A stretch of DNA of 64,000 nucleotides from Bolinopsis microptera (Eukaryota > Ctenophora > Tentaculata > Lobata > Bolinopsidae), in contig NC_087080.1 of assembly GCF_026151205.1 (NCBI RefSeq), positions 14,579,337 through 14,643,336 of the forward strand, written 5' to 3'. Made by a program: the position numbers and the translations under genes. Under the pieces are notes generated by a model. The model was not told where the DNA came from. It did not search any database and saw nothing but the letters and a program-made list of their open reading frames with translations. Within the stretch, counting starts at the first letter, position 1, and each line of letters starts with the position of its first letter. Positions 25,501-40,500 of the stretch are shown here, piece after piece.

Positions 25501-28500
25501 CGCACAAAAATAGGCGTACCCAAACGAGGAGTTTCTGAATTTCAACACCCAGTAATATGTCTTCTCTTGGCTAGGGCTATATAAAGCGACCTTGACCTCC
25601 TCCTTTGGTGCTTCTGCTTTCAAGGTTCGAAACTTTAGAATATGTGCTGTCAGGTCATAACTCTTTAAATTTAACCACTTAGATCTTTCCACGGGATACC
25701 AATCTGGAAATTACCAGGTTTAGTTATTTGTTTTTACTTCACTAATGCCTAAATGCCAAGCCTAGCTTGATTATAAACATTGACCACGTTGTGACGCTAC
25801 ATGTTATAACCTAGAAATTTTTTTTGGTAAAATAATCGTCAGATTATAGTATGATATTAAAGAAGAAGCAGAGTGCAGACCTGGCACAGTATCTTTGGTC
25901 AGAGCCTGGTACAGTAATAAACTGACCGCCAATAACACCCGCATTAGTATCTTTAGGTTCACTTTCGTATACTGTATCGTACTTATTTGCTATTCAGAAT
26001 ATCAGCTGTAGTTAAATGACAGTTAATATTTGAATTTTATTATTCAATTGGTCTTACTAGAGCTGAGTTTAAGGCACGTTCTAAAGATAATCTACGATAC
26101 AGTTACAGTCAAAAAGTTCTTTTGCCTGGGACTGCCAACATTTTAGTTAGGTATTTAAATGCAAAATGTCGGAAACTTTAATTTAGCCTGCTTAAAACCA
26201 GATCACATAATCAGCAGTGTGAACTATGGTTACTTGTTATGGAGTAAATTAGGGAAACATTTAAACTCAGAGTTGTTGAAAGGGATTATATATGACGAAT
26301 TAGACAGAAAATAAAATATCGCTCGTGCGATGTTTTTGTTGACCGATAACTTAATAACTTTTCTAGGGGATAAGCGTGTATATATAATGTTAAATAAAAG
26401 TGACAGCATTGCGTACGTAACACAATAATTTCAGAAATGAACGGCGTCAGTATTGGTAAAATAGTTTTCATTAAAGGAACAACATAACATTTGCATCGGT
26501 CATTAAAAATCGGAGCTTATTTGCAATCGGACTGCTATATCAAAATTGTACATGCTGACTCACAAGATCAAACAAATTTGTCACGACAAAGTAGTATCAA
26601 GGTTTATAAAACTCATTTATAAAACAAAGATAGTTATGAGAGCGAGGTGGATTTTATGACAGGAAAATGAAATCCGTCGCGTGTCTTGTACAGTAACCAT
26701 GACAACACAACAATCCGTCACTAAACAAACAAGCTCACTCCTCTCTCAGAATACAAATCCCGTCTCAAGTTACCACTCACTGACTACTCATTGCAGCTTT
26801 TCAGAGATTAAACCTATATTACATGACAAGTGCAGTGCAGCTCTTGAAGAGCTATCATTCGTTCTCAGAATAGGGAGGATTTAAAAATGTTAATTTTGGA
26901 TCAAAGGCGGAGGAAGTGCTAGGATCATATTTTATGAATTGTCCTCACTTGCCTAATCTCTTCAAAGGAACCCAAAATCGAAAGCACAGAAATATTAACT
27001 TTATAACATTTCAATAGTGGGTTAAAATGATAGCATAATAGTAAATATCACTGAATAAGGTTGATGCATTAAGAGATTGATGGTTTTGAATAAATCTATA
27101 CTATAATCACACACATGGGACTTGGGAACCTATCGATAGTATTAAAGGCTCACAAATAATGAAAATGACCTCTAGGCGACTGTACTTATTACATAAGAAT
27201 CGATAATTAAAGGCAACATGAAAATATGTGACAAATATACAATAAGAGTAAAATATTTTCTGTGACCGACAGAAAATTAGGTAACACTTGCTACCTCTAA
27301 CGATGCAGAAAAAACATGTCGACATATGAGTTGCTGATTCAAATCAAAGCACCATCGAGTCTTTTGTAGCGCTTTTAGCAATGAGTTAAATATCCCGAGT
27401 AGCTATAGACCGAGACCAGAGAATAGTTACTATGTCCAATACTAGATATTACAGCTTTTGTTATTTCATAATTCCAGGTGGTTTTAGTGAGGCAGATCTG
27501 CAGACAAGAGAGGATAGAGTTATTGTTGCGCAACGCGCCGCATGATATCGGTGATTTTCTGGGAAACCTCCTCGGACTCCACGCAAACATGGCCTGGCAG
27601 GTATAATAGTGCACTAATGTTTGGTAATATTGTAATCTTTCGGAGTAAGTCTGTGGTAACTAGTATCCTACGTCACAACAGTGCAGTATTGATAGAGCCA
27701 CTGACTTACTTTGTGATGAGGATTATGGGCTAAGTAAAAAGAATAGATAATATGAAATATCACGCGGCAGGCTTATTGTTAAAGTATCTGCCGATTAGAA
27801 TATTAGAATGTAACTCTCATCATGAGTAGATTCATCAGATGCAACTACAATTGTCACAATATCGTAATATAGGCACGGTCATGACTTTGCAATGAGGATG
27901 TAAAAAATGAATGGTTGAAAATGATAAAACATTTGCAGGCAGCTGGACGGGTATCGTTTCCCAGCGCCCTGTACCACCCCTACAACATCCACGCAGTAGG
28001 AGTGCAAACTGAAAGTGTCCTGCGACGCAACAGGTTCTCCTGGCAACACATTGGGCGCTTTACTGAGAGTGTGTTGCGCAGCGTTAATAATCTGGAGGAG
28101 CAGTTCCACACTGCTTATTACTTCTATCTCATGGTAAGATAATCTTAGATAAGATCTATTTTCTCAGATCATATAAAAAGCAAAATCTACCTTATTCGCT
28201 AGCGCCATTCTGCTCGTACGATTCTAATTATCGTAAGAAAAGATAAAGCTCGATGCAGAATAAAGTTTGATAAAAAATGCTATCTTCAGCCGTGTATAGA
28301 GAGGTTTGTGTGTCTAAGTGTTTACATGATACCATGTGGACTGCTTCTAGCCTCCGCTGCTGCTAAAGTTCTCAGTTTGTGGTTCCAGTGTGGAACTAAA
28401 TCTGATGTTGTCGGAGCTAAGATGTTCTTTTCTGATATCGGTGAGTCACATTTTACATTTGGTGAGTCACATTTATCAAACTATTGCATTCAAAACAGAT

Positions 28501-31500
28501 TGCCAAATTGGTACCTTTATACGATTATAATTCGCTAAAACATTAACTTGTCTACCTAAGTTAAGGGCCCTACGGCCCACTATCAATATGACCGTAATGA
28601 AAACAATGAGTCACATCGAAAGACATCGTTAAACACTTACGAAATATCATAATATATCTAGAACGAATATTATAGCGTACCTTACTTCACAACAGAAGTT
28701 ATGACTTATCCTTGCTGCGCTCCGTGTGGTAAATGAAACAACACACAAGGAACTTAAACTATTGAATACATGGGCTCTACTATGCAAGGTTGTTAAATAC
28801 GTCAAATTTTCGTGAAAGAATACGACGTATTCGGTTCTAATAAAGAATACGTCGTAATACGCCGGAATACGGTCATTTCTATGGATTGTTAAATACGTCC
28901 ACGAATACGCCATAATACGCCGTAATACGCTGATTTGTCAAAATTAAACATTACAGCTGCGCGCCACCCTCATCATTGATCATGCATTAAAGGAGTGCAG
29001 TTATACATGATAACTTAAATTTGTAATCAAATTTCATGGATAATAAGCTAACATTTTTTGCGAAATTATCAATTACATATTAATACATATTTAATGATTT
29101 CGTTTCCTAAAACGATCTCGCAATTATCAAAGTTTAAGACCATTTTCTAAAGTTCAGTCCCCTCAACATATTTGAATTTTTGAATTTTTTGAATAAAGAA
29201 TACGTCGTAATACGTCAATTTTCGAGGATTAATACGTATTCGTATTCCAATACGTATTCCCTCCTAATACGTATTTAACAACCTTGCTACTATGTACTCA
29301 TGTCAGCATGACGTGTATACGCTGTGCTTGCCTCTTATTTATTATATTATATTAATTGGTTGTTATAGGATCTAAGACAATCGAGCGGTTATGTGAAAAT
29401 AACCAAAGTTCCAGCAATTAAACTACAGGTTGGATTATTAAGAACGATACTTGGGTTCGTCTTAAAATTCTGCCCTGCCAACTGCCAAGGTTGACGTCTG
29501 GGTTTTATACTATCTAACCGGAAAACAAGATCTGAATAAATGGCAGATTTGGCAGCAAGATAAGCGTTCTCAACCGCCCATTATATGATTGACCAAATGA
29601 CCGCAGAAAGGTCGTTTAGTTATTCATAAGATCCTACCCTTGGAGACGGCTAATGGGCTCAACTCCACTTTGCCAAGCAGCGCTTTGCCATGCATCACAA
29701 TAAAAAACGGCCCAGTTCATGATTATTAACTCCAAGTCTGTTTTGCGGGACAATTAACTTGACATAAATTATCCAAATGCTACCTGAGCTTGGACCATTG
29801 TAATGCGGATATAACAAGCGTAGTCTTGCGGAGGAATTAGGAGCTCAAAGCTAGAAAGTAGAAAGTAGAAAGTAGAAAGAGCCTCACCGGACTACTGCAC
29901 GTGAGATAACGAATGACGTCACTGAAGAATGACGTCACTGAAGAATGACGTCACTGAAGAATGACGTCACTGAAGAATGACGTCACTGAAGAATGACGTC
30001 ACTGAAGAATGACGTCACTGAAGAATGACGTCACTGAAGAATGACGTCACTGAAGAATGACTTCACTGAAGAATGACGTCACTGAAGAATGACGTCACTG
30101 AAGCTCTGAAGAATGACGTCACTGAAGAATGGAGGTTCAGTTGGAGCTAAGAGTTAGTCGTTTAAAATCCACGTATTTTCAGTCGTACGATGTCCGGTGG
30201 GGGATAGAACTGTAGTATAGTACATTTAACAGTTCCTGAGGGTTTGATACTTAAAATGAAAATAAGTAGCTATAATGATCGAAGCATTCAAGGATTTGAA
30301 AATAATTCACTTCTAATTGATGAATTAGTATACAGTTAAACCTTTAAATACACTAGCAGGAACCCGTATAACCCTAAAATGGTGTCAAGACTCAAGAGAC
30401 CAAAATAATTATTACCTATTTAATTCGCGTTTTTGACACCACTTGGGGGTCCAAATTTTGGGGTCTAAAACTTCTATTTCTTGGCCAATTTTTTATTTTT
30501 TCATGCTGATTTGGAGGCCATTAAAGCATTTGACCCAGTCAAAAAAGTTTCAGTTGAATATATTTTACGGTTTTTGCGGAAATTTGCGTTAAAGTTGATG
30601 CCGTGGTGTCAGTAAAATGGCACAGATAAATTATATAATATATAATATCGTCTCGCTTTATATATAGTAAGATTTGATTCGAGTATGAGAAGCAACCGAT
30701 CGGTATGAGGGTTTTGGCTGCCGGACCGGAAACGACCGGAAATCAAGATTTTTTTCTTGCCGGGAAATTGAAATTAATCCTTATTTGTGAAATTTTTTTC
30801 AAACTATGAATATAATACTAAAAGCCATATAGAGGGGGGGGTGTCACGTCCGTCTATGTCCGCTTGTCTCATAGAATCCAAAAAGGACAGGACATAGGCG
30901 GACATAGACGGACATAGGCGGACATAGGCGGACATAGACGGACATAGGCGGACATAGGCGGACATTAATGGTCACCTAAATTGCTAAATAAAATGTTCAA
31001 TTTTTGCTGCTATAGGGGGATCATGTTTTTTGTCCGTTCGGTACCCTATATTTTCAAAACGGACAAAAAATAGAGCGGACAAAACGGACAAAAATGGAAA
31101 TAACATTTAGATGCTTCCTCCTCCTACTCTTCCTCCTCCTCCCCCTGGGTCTTCCTGATCTTCCTCAGTCCTCTTCCTCCTCCCCTCCTCAGTCCTCCTC
31201 CTACTCCTCGTCCTCGTCCTCAGTCCTCCTCATCAGTCCTCAACAGTCCTCCTCCTCCCCAGTCCTCCTCCTCCTCCTGAGTCCTCCTCCTGGGTCCTCC
31301 TCCTGGGTCCTCCTCCTCCTCTTCATCCTCCTCCTCTTCCTCCTCAGTCCTCAGTCCTCCTCCTCATCCTTCTCCTCAGTCCTCCATCCTCCTCCTCAGT
31401 CCTCCCCCAGTCCCCCTCCTCCTCCTATTCAGTCCTCCTCCTTCTCAGTCCTCCTCAGTCCTCCTCCTCCTCCTTCTCAGTCCTCCTCAGTCCTCCTCCT

Positions 31501-34500
31501 CCTCCTCCTCCTCTTCCCTCTCAGTCATCCTCCTCAGCCATCCTCCTCAGTCCTCCTCCTCCTGGGTCCTCCTCCTCCTCTTCATCCTCCTCCTCTTCCC
31601 CCTCGGTCCTCAGTCCTCCTCCCCCTGGGTCCTCCTCCTCATCCTTCTCATCAGTCCTCCTCCTCCCCAGTCCTCTCCCAGTCCCCCTCCTCCTCCTCCT
31701 CCTATTCAGTCCTCCTCCTCCTCCTCCTCAGTTCTCCTTAGTCCTCCTTCTCATTTCTCCTAAGTCCTCCTCCTGAGTCCTCCTCCTCTTCCTTCTGAGT
31801 TCTCCTCCTGAGTCCTCCTCCTCCTCCCTCTCAGTCATCCTCCTCAGTCATCCTCCTCAGCCATCCTCCTCAGCCATCCTCCTCAGTACTCCTCAGTCCT
31901 CCTCCTTCTCAGTCATCGTCAGTCCTCCTCCTCAGTCCTCCTCAGTCCTCCTCCTCCTGGGTCCTCCTCCTCCTCCTGGGTCCTCCAGCCTCCTGGGTCT
32001 TCCTGATCCTCCCCAGTCCTCTTCCTCCTCCCCTCCTCAGTCCTCCTCCTACTCTTCCTCCTCGTCCTCAGTCCTCCTCATCAGTCCTCAACAGTTCTCC
32101 TCCTCCCCAGTCCTCCTCCTCCTCCTGGGGCCTTTTCCTGGGTCCTCCTCCTGGGGCCTTTTCCTGGGTCCTCCTCCTGGGTCCTCCTTCTCCTGCTCAG
32201 TCCTTCTTCTCCTCAGTCCTCTTCTTCCTCTTCCTCCTCCTCCTCCCTCTCAGCCATCCTCCTCAGCCATCCTCTTCAGCCATCCTCCTCAGCCATCCTC
32301 CTCAGTCCTCCTCCTTCTCAGTCCTCGTCAGTCCTCCTCCTGAGTCCTCCTCCTCCTCAGTCATCCTCCTGAGTTCTCCTCCTCCTCCTCCTCCTCCTCC
32401 TAGGTCCTCCTTCTGGGTCCTCCTCCTCCTCCTCCTCCTCCTGGGTCTTCCTGATCCTTCTCCTCCCTCTCAGTCATCCTCCTCAGTCATCCTCCTCAGC
32501 CATCCTCCTCAGCCATCCTTCTCAGCCATCCTCCTCAGTCCTCCTCCTCCTCCTGGGTCCTCCTCCTCCTCCTCCTCCTGGGTCCTCCAGCCTCCTGGGT
32601 CTTCCTGATCCTCCCCAGTCCTCTTCCTCCTCCCCTCCTCAGTCCTCCTCCTACTCTTCCTCCTCGTCCTCAGTCCTCCTCATCAGTCCTCAACAGTTCT
32701 CCTCCTCCCCAGTCCTCCTCCTCCTCCTGGGGCCTTTTCCTGGGTCCTCCTCCTGGGTCCTCCTCCTCCTGGGTCCTCCTTCTCCTGCTCAGTCCTTCTC
32801 CTCCTCCTCCTCAGTCCTCTTCTTCCTCTTCCTCCTCCTCCTCCCTCTCAGCCATCCTCCTCAGCCATCCTCTTCAGCCATCCTCCTCAGCCATCCTCCT
32901 CAGTCCTCCTCCTTCTCAGTCCTCGTCAGTCCTCCTCCTGAGTCCTCCTCCTCCTCAGTCATCCTCCTGAAATCTCCTCCTCCTCCTCCTCCTCTTCCTC
33001 CTAGGTCCTCCTTCTGGGTCCTCCTCCTCCTCCTCCTCCTGGGTCTTCCTGATCCTTCTCCTCCCTCTCAGTCATCCTCCTCAGTCATCCTCCTCAGCCA
33101 TCCTCATCAGCCATCCTTCTCAGCCATCCTCCTCAGTCCTCCTCAGTCCTCCTCCTCCTCCTGGGTCCTCCTCCTCCTCCTGGGTCCTCCAGCCTCCTGG
33201 GTCTTCCTGATCCTCCCCAGTCCTCTTCCTCCTCCCCTCCTCAGTCCTCCTCCTACTCTTCCTCCTCGTCCTCAGTCCTCCTCATCAGTCCTCAACAGTT
33301 CTCCTCCTCCCCAGTCCTCCTCCTCCTCCTGGGGCCTTTTCCTGGGTCCTCCTCCTGGGTCCTCCTCCTCCTGGGTCCTCCTTCTCCTCCTCAGTCCTTC
33401 TCCTCCTCCTCCTCAGTCCTCTTCTTCCTCTTCCTCCTCCTCCTCCCTCTCAGCCATCCTCCTCAGCCATCCTCCTCAGCCATCCTCCTCAGTCCTCCTC
33501 AGTCCTCCTCCTGAGTCATCCTCCTCCTGAGTCATCCTCCTCAGTTCTCCTCCTCCTCCTCCTCCTCCTAGGTCCTCCTTCTGGGTCCTCCTCCTCCTCC
33601 TCCTCCTGGTTCTTCCTGATCCTTCTCCTCCCTCTCAGTCATCCTCCTCAGTCATCCTCCTCAGTCATCCTCCTCAGTCATCCTCCTCAGCCATCCTACT
33701 CAGCCATCCTTCTCAGCCATCCTCCTCAGTACTCTTCAGTACTCTTCAGTACTCTTCAGTCCTCAAAATGTTTGTCTGCTAATGTCCACCAATGTCCGCT
33801 AATGTCCATCCAAGTCCGCCAATGTCCGTCCGGGTCCGCCAATGTCCGTCCGAGTCCGCCAATGTCCGTCCGAGTCCGCCAATGTCCGTCCGAGTCCGCC
33901 AATGTCCGTCCGTGTCCGCCAATGTCCCAAAAACACGTCCGTTGTCTCATAGAATCCAAAAAGGACAGGACATAGGCGGACATAGACGGACATGACACCC
34001 CCCCCCCCCCCCCTATAGACTTACTATACTTACTTATACACAATAAGACAGCGTTTACAGTCCGACTAAATGTGTTCATGATCTCAAATTTTAACCAATT
34101 TTCTGCTCTGATTGATCTGCTGTATGAGCAGAGCTAGAAACGCGTTGGGATAAAATCAAAAGTCATTCTCTTCAAACATGATTCCTAACCAGAATAGGTG
34201 TATGAATAGGTGAATACGCATACGGGAATACCCTTAAGAATATAAACTAAATAAATGAATCCACTTCGCAAGAAAAAACCTGACGAAGTTAAAAACTATC
34301 TAGATGATTTTGATATTTACGGGTTATTGAAAAGCACCTCTATAGTGTGGGCCGGATTAAATGTATCATTAATTTCTTGTAACTGTAAGAGACGAATGGA
34401 ATATAATAACTATCACAATTGGTGACCATGACTACAATTGGTTACCATGACTACAAAGCTACAATTGGTGACCATGACTACACTTCAGTAGAGGAGGACC

Positions 34501-37500
34501 ATTCAAAGTTTACGAATTGTGTACCGTAGTAGCCACTGAGAGGGAACCGCTTGATTATAGGTGCTCCTCCCTTTGACTGCTCCATCTGGCTCAGTAATTC
34601 GTGAACGATACTAAAGATGGATTGCAAGTCACAATTGACAAAATTTAAGCAACTCAACATTTCCACCTTAACATTTTCAAATTGACAGGTTTCACTATCA
34701 ACCATTGACATGTTCACAATTTCAGATGTCAATACGATAGACTGTGTGTACCCGCTAATCCACGGTATTCTGTTCGGACTGATAAACCAGCTTGCTACCT
34801 CCGTGCTAACTCAAAGTAACATGATGTATGTGCTGGTTGCTACACAGGCTGTGGTATTGTCTAGTGTGGTGCTCACTAAAGTAAGAGAAGATTGGAGACT
34901 TCACCAAGCTGTAAGTACCAGGTTATTGATAACATTTGACAATAGTGGAATGTGCGTACTATTTCCATTTCCTTTGATTTGAAAGAGAAAAAGGAATTAA
35001 AACTGTAAGACCACCATAGAAGTGCGTATTGTGAACTAGAGCATTCAAATACTATTCAGTGAGTTTAGACTTTAGGTATCGTACGATAAATAACGGTAGC
35101 ATTAATTAACAAACTATTTCCGACAAAGCCGGCCAGCCGTACAACAAAACACAAATAACATCTCCCGTTAATAAACTGAGCAGTAAACGACGCGATACTG
35201 CCGGCCACAAATCCTGACTTTGAGATTGATACTTACGCACTAACATACGCACTGATACGCACTGATCTGTACGTATCAGCTTCCAACTGGTTACTTCAAG
35301 CACACCGCCTTATCAACAGTAGTGAGTAGTCACCAATGATCTCCTCAATTTCACTATCTACTTCCTATTTCTCTTATTCAAGACAAAATTTCAATTCGCA
35401 GTTATCTTACTCCATCCATCTTGCTGGAACCTGGTTTTATTTTTAAAGGGTTGTGATACGAGGGTTTTCACCTTAGGCCCCGAAATTTGACTGCCTCAAG
35501 ACATCAGTTGTTAACATCATGTGTTTGAATCACATATTTCAAATTGAGCCACGAAGGAAATGTCCATAATATTGAGTCATCACGATTGCTTACACCAGCT
35601 GTTAAGATATTTCCCTTCTTTTCTCTTAACCTGTAGTCTGTTCTCCTGTTAACTAGTATTCATATATCAAGGCCAAGGGGCGTGAAGGGGCCCCTGCAAA
35701 CTAATTATGACATTTTTGGGCACGCCATATCCGGGTTTATTCACCTTTAATGCCACCGTCAACATGACAATAAACATTATCTGGAGGCTCTTGTCTCTCG
35801 GAGTGCTCTCATTTATCAAACTTTCTGTGTTCTAAAGTAGTCCATAAGATAACAACTTCCATCGTGACAGTAGAGAAAATTCGCAAGAAATTGCCATTAG
35901 AGATCGGTACCACTGAAAATGTTGAGTTTGCGGGCCGCGCGATCTCATAATTACCTTTTGTCAAGCGCGCACGTCGTATCCTTTTAAGCGCTATATAGCT
36001 TTGATTGGCGCCAAATTAACCGTAACTCTGATCAATCAATCACGGATACTGCGGTGTACGGTGTACCCAGTCTAACTTAGACAGAGTTAATGGACATACA
36101 GTCCGGTGAAAGTACACAGACTGCAACTGCTGCAAAGTGTGGGTTGATTTTTGTACGACAAAGAAAATCACGGCCAATATTGCGTTTTACATTGGCCTCG
36201 AAATAAAAAGTTCGCTTCTGGAACGGCTTACAATAAGCAAAGCATATCAAACCAAGCAGCGATTGGACTGCTCGTGAGTCTAAAGTTGCTTAGCTGGGGC
36301 ATGGGTGAACTATTTGAAACATCCTTACTCCTATGTAACCCCATACTAAGCACTGATCACAATGGTCAATGATCATTGATATCTTTATTCTCTTAGAAGG
36401 TATATAAGGAGGCTCTCGATTGTCTAGTCTCTGCTTATAGACTAGAATAAAGACTAGAATAAAGACTAGAATAAAGAAAAGTTTAGTAGACGAAATCTGG
36501 TTCCGTAGGTTAACAATAGTAAGGTAAGTTGAGCCCCACTAATTTCAGTTCGTGTTGTTGCTGCACGTGCTGACGATTGTGCTATTGTGTATGTTGAACA
36601 TATCGCTAACGATATTCTACGCTATTCCTACCACTCTTGTCTACTTACTCCAGGTTGGTTGATTTAGTACAGTGAGTTCGTGTCATTTGTCTACTTTAAT
36701 ATTTGCTTACTTATGTGTAATCTTTAGTCTGGGGTTTAGAGAGTTAGAGGGGACCATGTTATTTGCTGGCACGAGTCAGCTATTAATCGATCAGCTTGCG
36801 ATAGTGATCATATTCTCGAATCCGTACCACGTGTCAAAACAGATAGGGCTGACCTCCCACTGTGAAATATGAAACAAGTCTATTATTGATTAAAACCTCA
36901 TTATATTGTCGGACCGGAAACGACCGGGTATCAATTTATTTTCTGGTTTGCCGGATTTTGCCTGAAATTTGAGGCTGCCGGAAAATTTAAATTAATCCTT
37001 GATTGTGGGTTTTTATCAATTAAAGGCTGCCCGACCTTGGGTCAGGAGTGATATGACCACCATATACGTCATCAAGTAATTAACATACAAGCTTGAAGCT
37101 TGTGCCGTATAATTAGTGATGTGATCCATGGATTGAATATAGTTGACCTAGAAATGGGCTAGATCTGGGGTAGAGTTCATATTGGCTGCACGACAAAGGG
37201 GGGCCCTCCATTATTAGGGGTCAGATCATATGACGTATAATTAGTGATGTGACGTATAATTAGTGATGTGATCCACCAGCTATGATTTACAGAACATGTG
37301 AACTCTACCCTATATCTAGCCCAGTTTAACTCCGTACTTTTGATTTAAATTAACAAGTCAATAGACATTTTTTCGTAGGATAATTAATCAAATTTACTGA
37401 ATACTGAATACTGAATACTGAATACTGAATACTGAATACTGAATACTGAATACTGAATACTGAATACTGAATACTGAATACATTAATTATAATTTACTAC

Positions 37501-40500
37501 ATATCGGTTGGGTATGGCAATTCCTTCGCCTCTTAGCGGGTGTCTTGCCAACACTCAACCTGTCGATGTGAAAGTCAGTGATGACTTGCTGCTCTTTGAT
37601 AGCTCTCACATACTCTTGAACAGAGGGCTTTGGGCGATGCACTCGGGATTTAAATCCTCTGTGAAAGCCCTCAACCATGTTCGAGGTTCGAGGGAACTCC
37701 GGATCCCGAATGATTCTGGCGAAATGGTTCCAGAATCCTAAGGGATATGCAGGGAGAAGCCTCACCTCACTGTCCACAATGACTGACCCAAGGTAAGTCT
37801 TCTCAAAATAATTCACTATAGACATTAGCTTAGGATAGTTTGTCTGTATATAGTAAGTTATTTCGTAGAAGACTTCCTCGACATCAGCCACTGGAACAAA
37901 AGCAAGAAATACAACAAGCCTTGCAGCTCTGGCAAACAGTTTATCTGTAAAGTAAATCTTCTTAAAATTCTTCTGAATGTTCTTTTGAACAGCTTGACAG
38001 AGGTGAAAGTAGCAATTGCTCACATCCCATCCTGGCAAACTCTTCATAAAAGCATTCATAACAGCTTTCTCGAAATCTACTAAAATGGTACCAGTGTCCA
38101 CCGGACAATGCTGGTCAAAATAGTGCTTAATAACATCTAAAACAAATTCATAAGTGTCCCCTTTCTTGTCACCACTTAAAATATAAACTAAAGGCACACA
38201 TTTGTTGTCTACAACTGAGTGGATGGTGTAAGACTGAGGAAAGATCTTCGGTGATACATAAAAAGTGCCGTCTGCTATCCAGTCTGAGTGCTCCGACAGT
38301 GTCTTCATGTTCCTGCTCGTGGAGAATACGATGACTCTGACTCCCCGATCTGTAGAACCATCAAAGAGGACAAAGGGTTCATCTCTTCTGGTGGAAGTAC
38401 ATGTAGGAGGGAGAGTAAAGTCTTCTGAGGTAGTAGCCTCCTGGTGCTGGGAGGATCCTGACGCTGCAGCTCTGGAACGTTGAATCACTATACCTAAGAA
38501 CACTTGATCGGCTCACTCTCCTTGCATGCCTTTGGCACGTACGTCTCACATCCCTTGATACGAGAACCCCCTTTAGCAAGAGCTCCCGTCCCTTATGTGA
38601 TCTACGAGTCGAGCAGTCAGATCATGTTTACTTCTTAATGTACAGCTATGATTTACAGAATTGACATGTGAACTCTACCCTATATCTAGCTCATTTCTGG
38701 GTCTACTGATGGATCACATGGATGGATCACATCACTAATTATACGTCACACCACTAATTATACGTCATATGATCTGACCTCTAATAATGGAGGGCCCCCC
38801 TTTGTCGGCCTCCCTTCATATTGGGGGGGGGGGGTGGGGGCTCATGTTTTGTGTCCGTTTTGTCCGTTCGGTACCCTATATTTCCAAAACGGACAAAAAT
38901 TAGGGCGGAAAAAAACGGATAAAAAACATAAGTAGGGGGAATAAGTTTTCTATGGTAAATACTAGACGGTATAAAATGGTTCCTTGCCGGGCCGCAAGCT
39001 ATAAAATAACAACAACTGTTGAGCCACCAAGACCACAAGGGCATAATATGGCCATTGCTTCTCTGATCCTACATACAGATCACTTTTCAACAGACTAGTC
39101 ACTACTACAATACCATTAGTTGAGGTAAGCCCACTCCCTTGCAGCTGTCCCAATATTATTAGTGACCTAGTAGCCCACTGCTTACTTTCACAGTAAAGGA
39201 CGTGTGTAAAAATTGAGACATCTCGGTAATATTGACCCCAGGCAAAGACCTGCAACATATTCGTCGCATTCACCCACCCTCATAATGTAGCCAAGCCAAC
39301 TGGGGATCTCTTTTTAAGTGAGTGGGCTTACCTCCACTAATGGTATTGTAGTAGTGAATACCAGTACTTACCTCAACAGAGTAAAGAAATATCAGAGTTA
39401 CACACTCTGTCTGTGTTATAAAGATTAAAGAAGCTCTAGCTCTAGCAGATAAATAATGAACGAGTTTAGGAACCGACCGGTCTGGGATTTTGGCTGCCGG
39501 AGTTCCGATTGCTTCATGCTGTAGATATATCCGTCAGAATCAAGCACATCCTCTGAAACCATGACCATTAAGGAACTTGGAGAAGGTAGGCATGACTGTT
39601 GATAGATTGCGATACTACTACAGTATATATATACCTAGGAACACTTGATCGGCTCACTCCTCTTGCATGCCTTTGGCACGTACGTCTCACCTGCACCCCC
39701 CTTTAGCAAGAGCTCCCGTCCCTTATGTGATCTACGAGTCGAACAGTCACATCATGTTTACTTCTTAATGTACAGCTATGATTTACAGAATTGACATGAC
39801 TTGTGAACTCTACCCCAGATCTAGCCCATTTCTATGTCAATTATATTCAATCCATGGATCACATCACTAATTATACGTCACTAATTGGTGACGTGATCTG
39901 ACCCCTCTTGGGGGCCGGATCAGTTTCCTGACCCAAAGTCTCCCAGTGCAATTAAATATTGAAAGCCATGTGGACACAATAAGACAAGCTGAATGCTTAC
40001 AGTTCGACTAACTGTGTTCATACCCTATTTCAAATTTGCTCTGCGAGCAGCAGTCACTGGTTGATATGTTGTGGCTTGTGCGAGCACTGATATGAGCAGA
40101 GCTAGAAATAAAATCAAAATGGACATTTCAAGAATTCACTGCGTTTTGCGTAGCACAAGTGTAGAAATTCTAGAAGTAAAGCCCAAAATCCAGCTCTCGC
40201 CAGTTCGTGACCACGATGTAACTGAGGATAGTGCCCTTATTTTGTTAATGGCATAATGGCATTTATTTTAATCCTTTTTATAACGGGAGTTAGCAACGGG
40301 TTTGCTTACCACAATGAAGCAGGAACCCTCTACTCTTTAACATTCGCTGACAGATAAAAAGCTTCTATGAATTCATTGTTCACTTAGAGCACTGACTGGA
40401 TGCCCCTTAGCAACAAAAATATACATTCAGGAAGATTTTTAAAAGAAATTTCCGGTTGATATCCGGCCAAATTCTTGGAAACCGAACCGGATATTTAAGC

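Larger units (their letters stand above)
37030..39945. mobile_element. MULE-type DNA transposon with degenerate inverted ends
   Basis: The left end region (TTGGGTCAGGA, then GTATAATTAGTGATGTGATCC and GGGCTAGATCTGGGGTAGAG) reappears inverted on the right at about 39800-39945. This brackets the transposase frame. Additional internal copies of the same subterminal blocks lie at 37225-37325 and 38640-38815, suggesting nested or rearranged insertions. A (GAATACT)n tract sits at about 37396-37480. A target-site duplication could not be defined. Confidence 0.65.

Noticed and set aside
26681-26884. Plus-strand frame of 67 codons in GPAA1 intron 6
   Set aside because: No splice sites in phase with GPAA1, and the GPAA1 protein is complete without it.
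29911-30128. Regularly spaced repeats resembling a CRISPR array
   Set aside because: The units are directly adjacent without unique spacers, and the genome is eukaryotic.
31094-31741. Ser/Pro-rich open frame of 215 codons
   Set aside because: Low-complexity translation of the pyrimidine satellite, with no start context or partner exons.
33756-34079. Repetitive frames of about 107 codons in the GTCCG array
   Set aside because: Tandem repeats near the right end of the inverted-repeat element; several frames are open at once.
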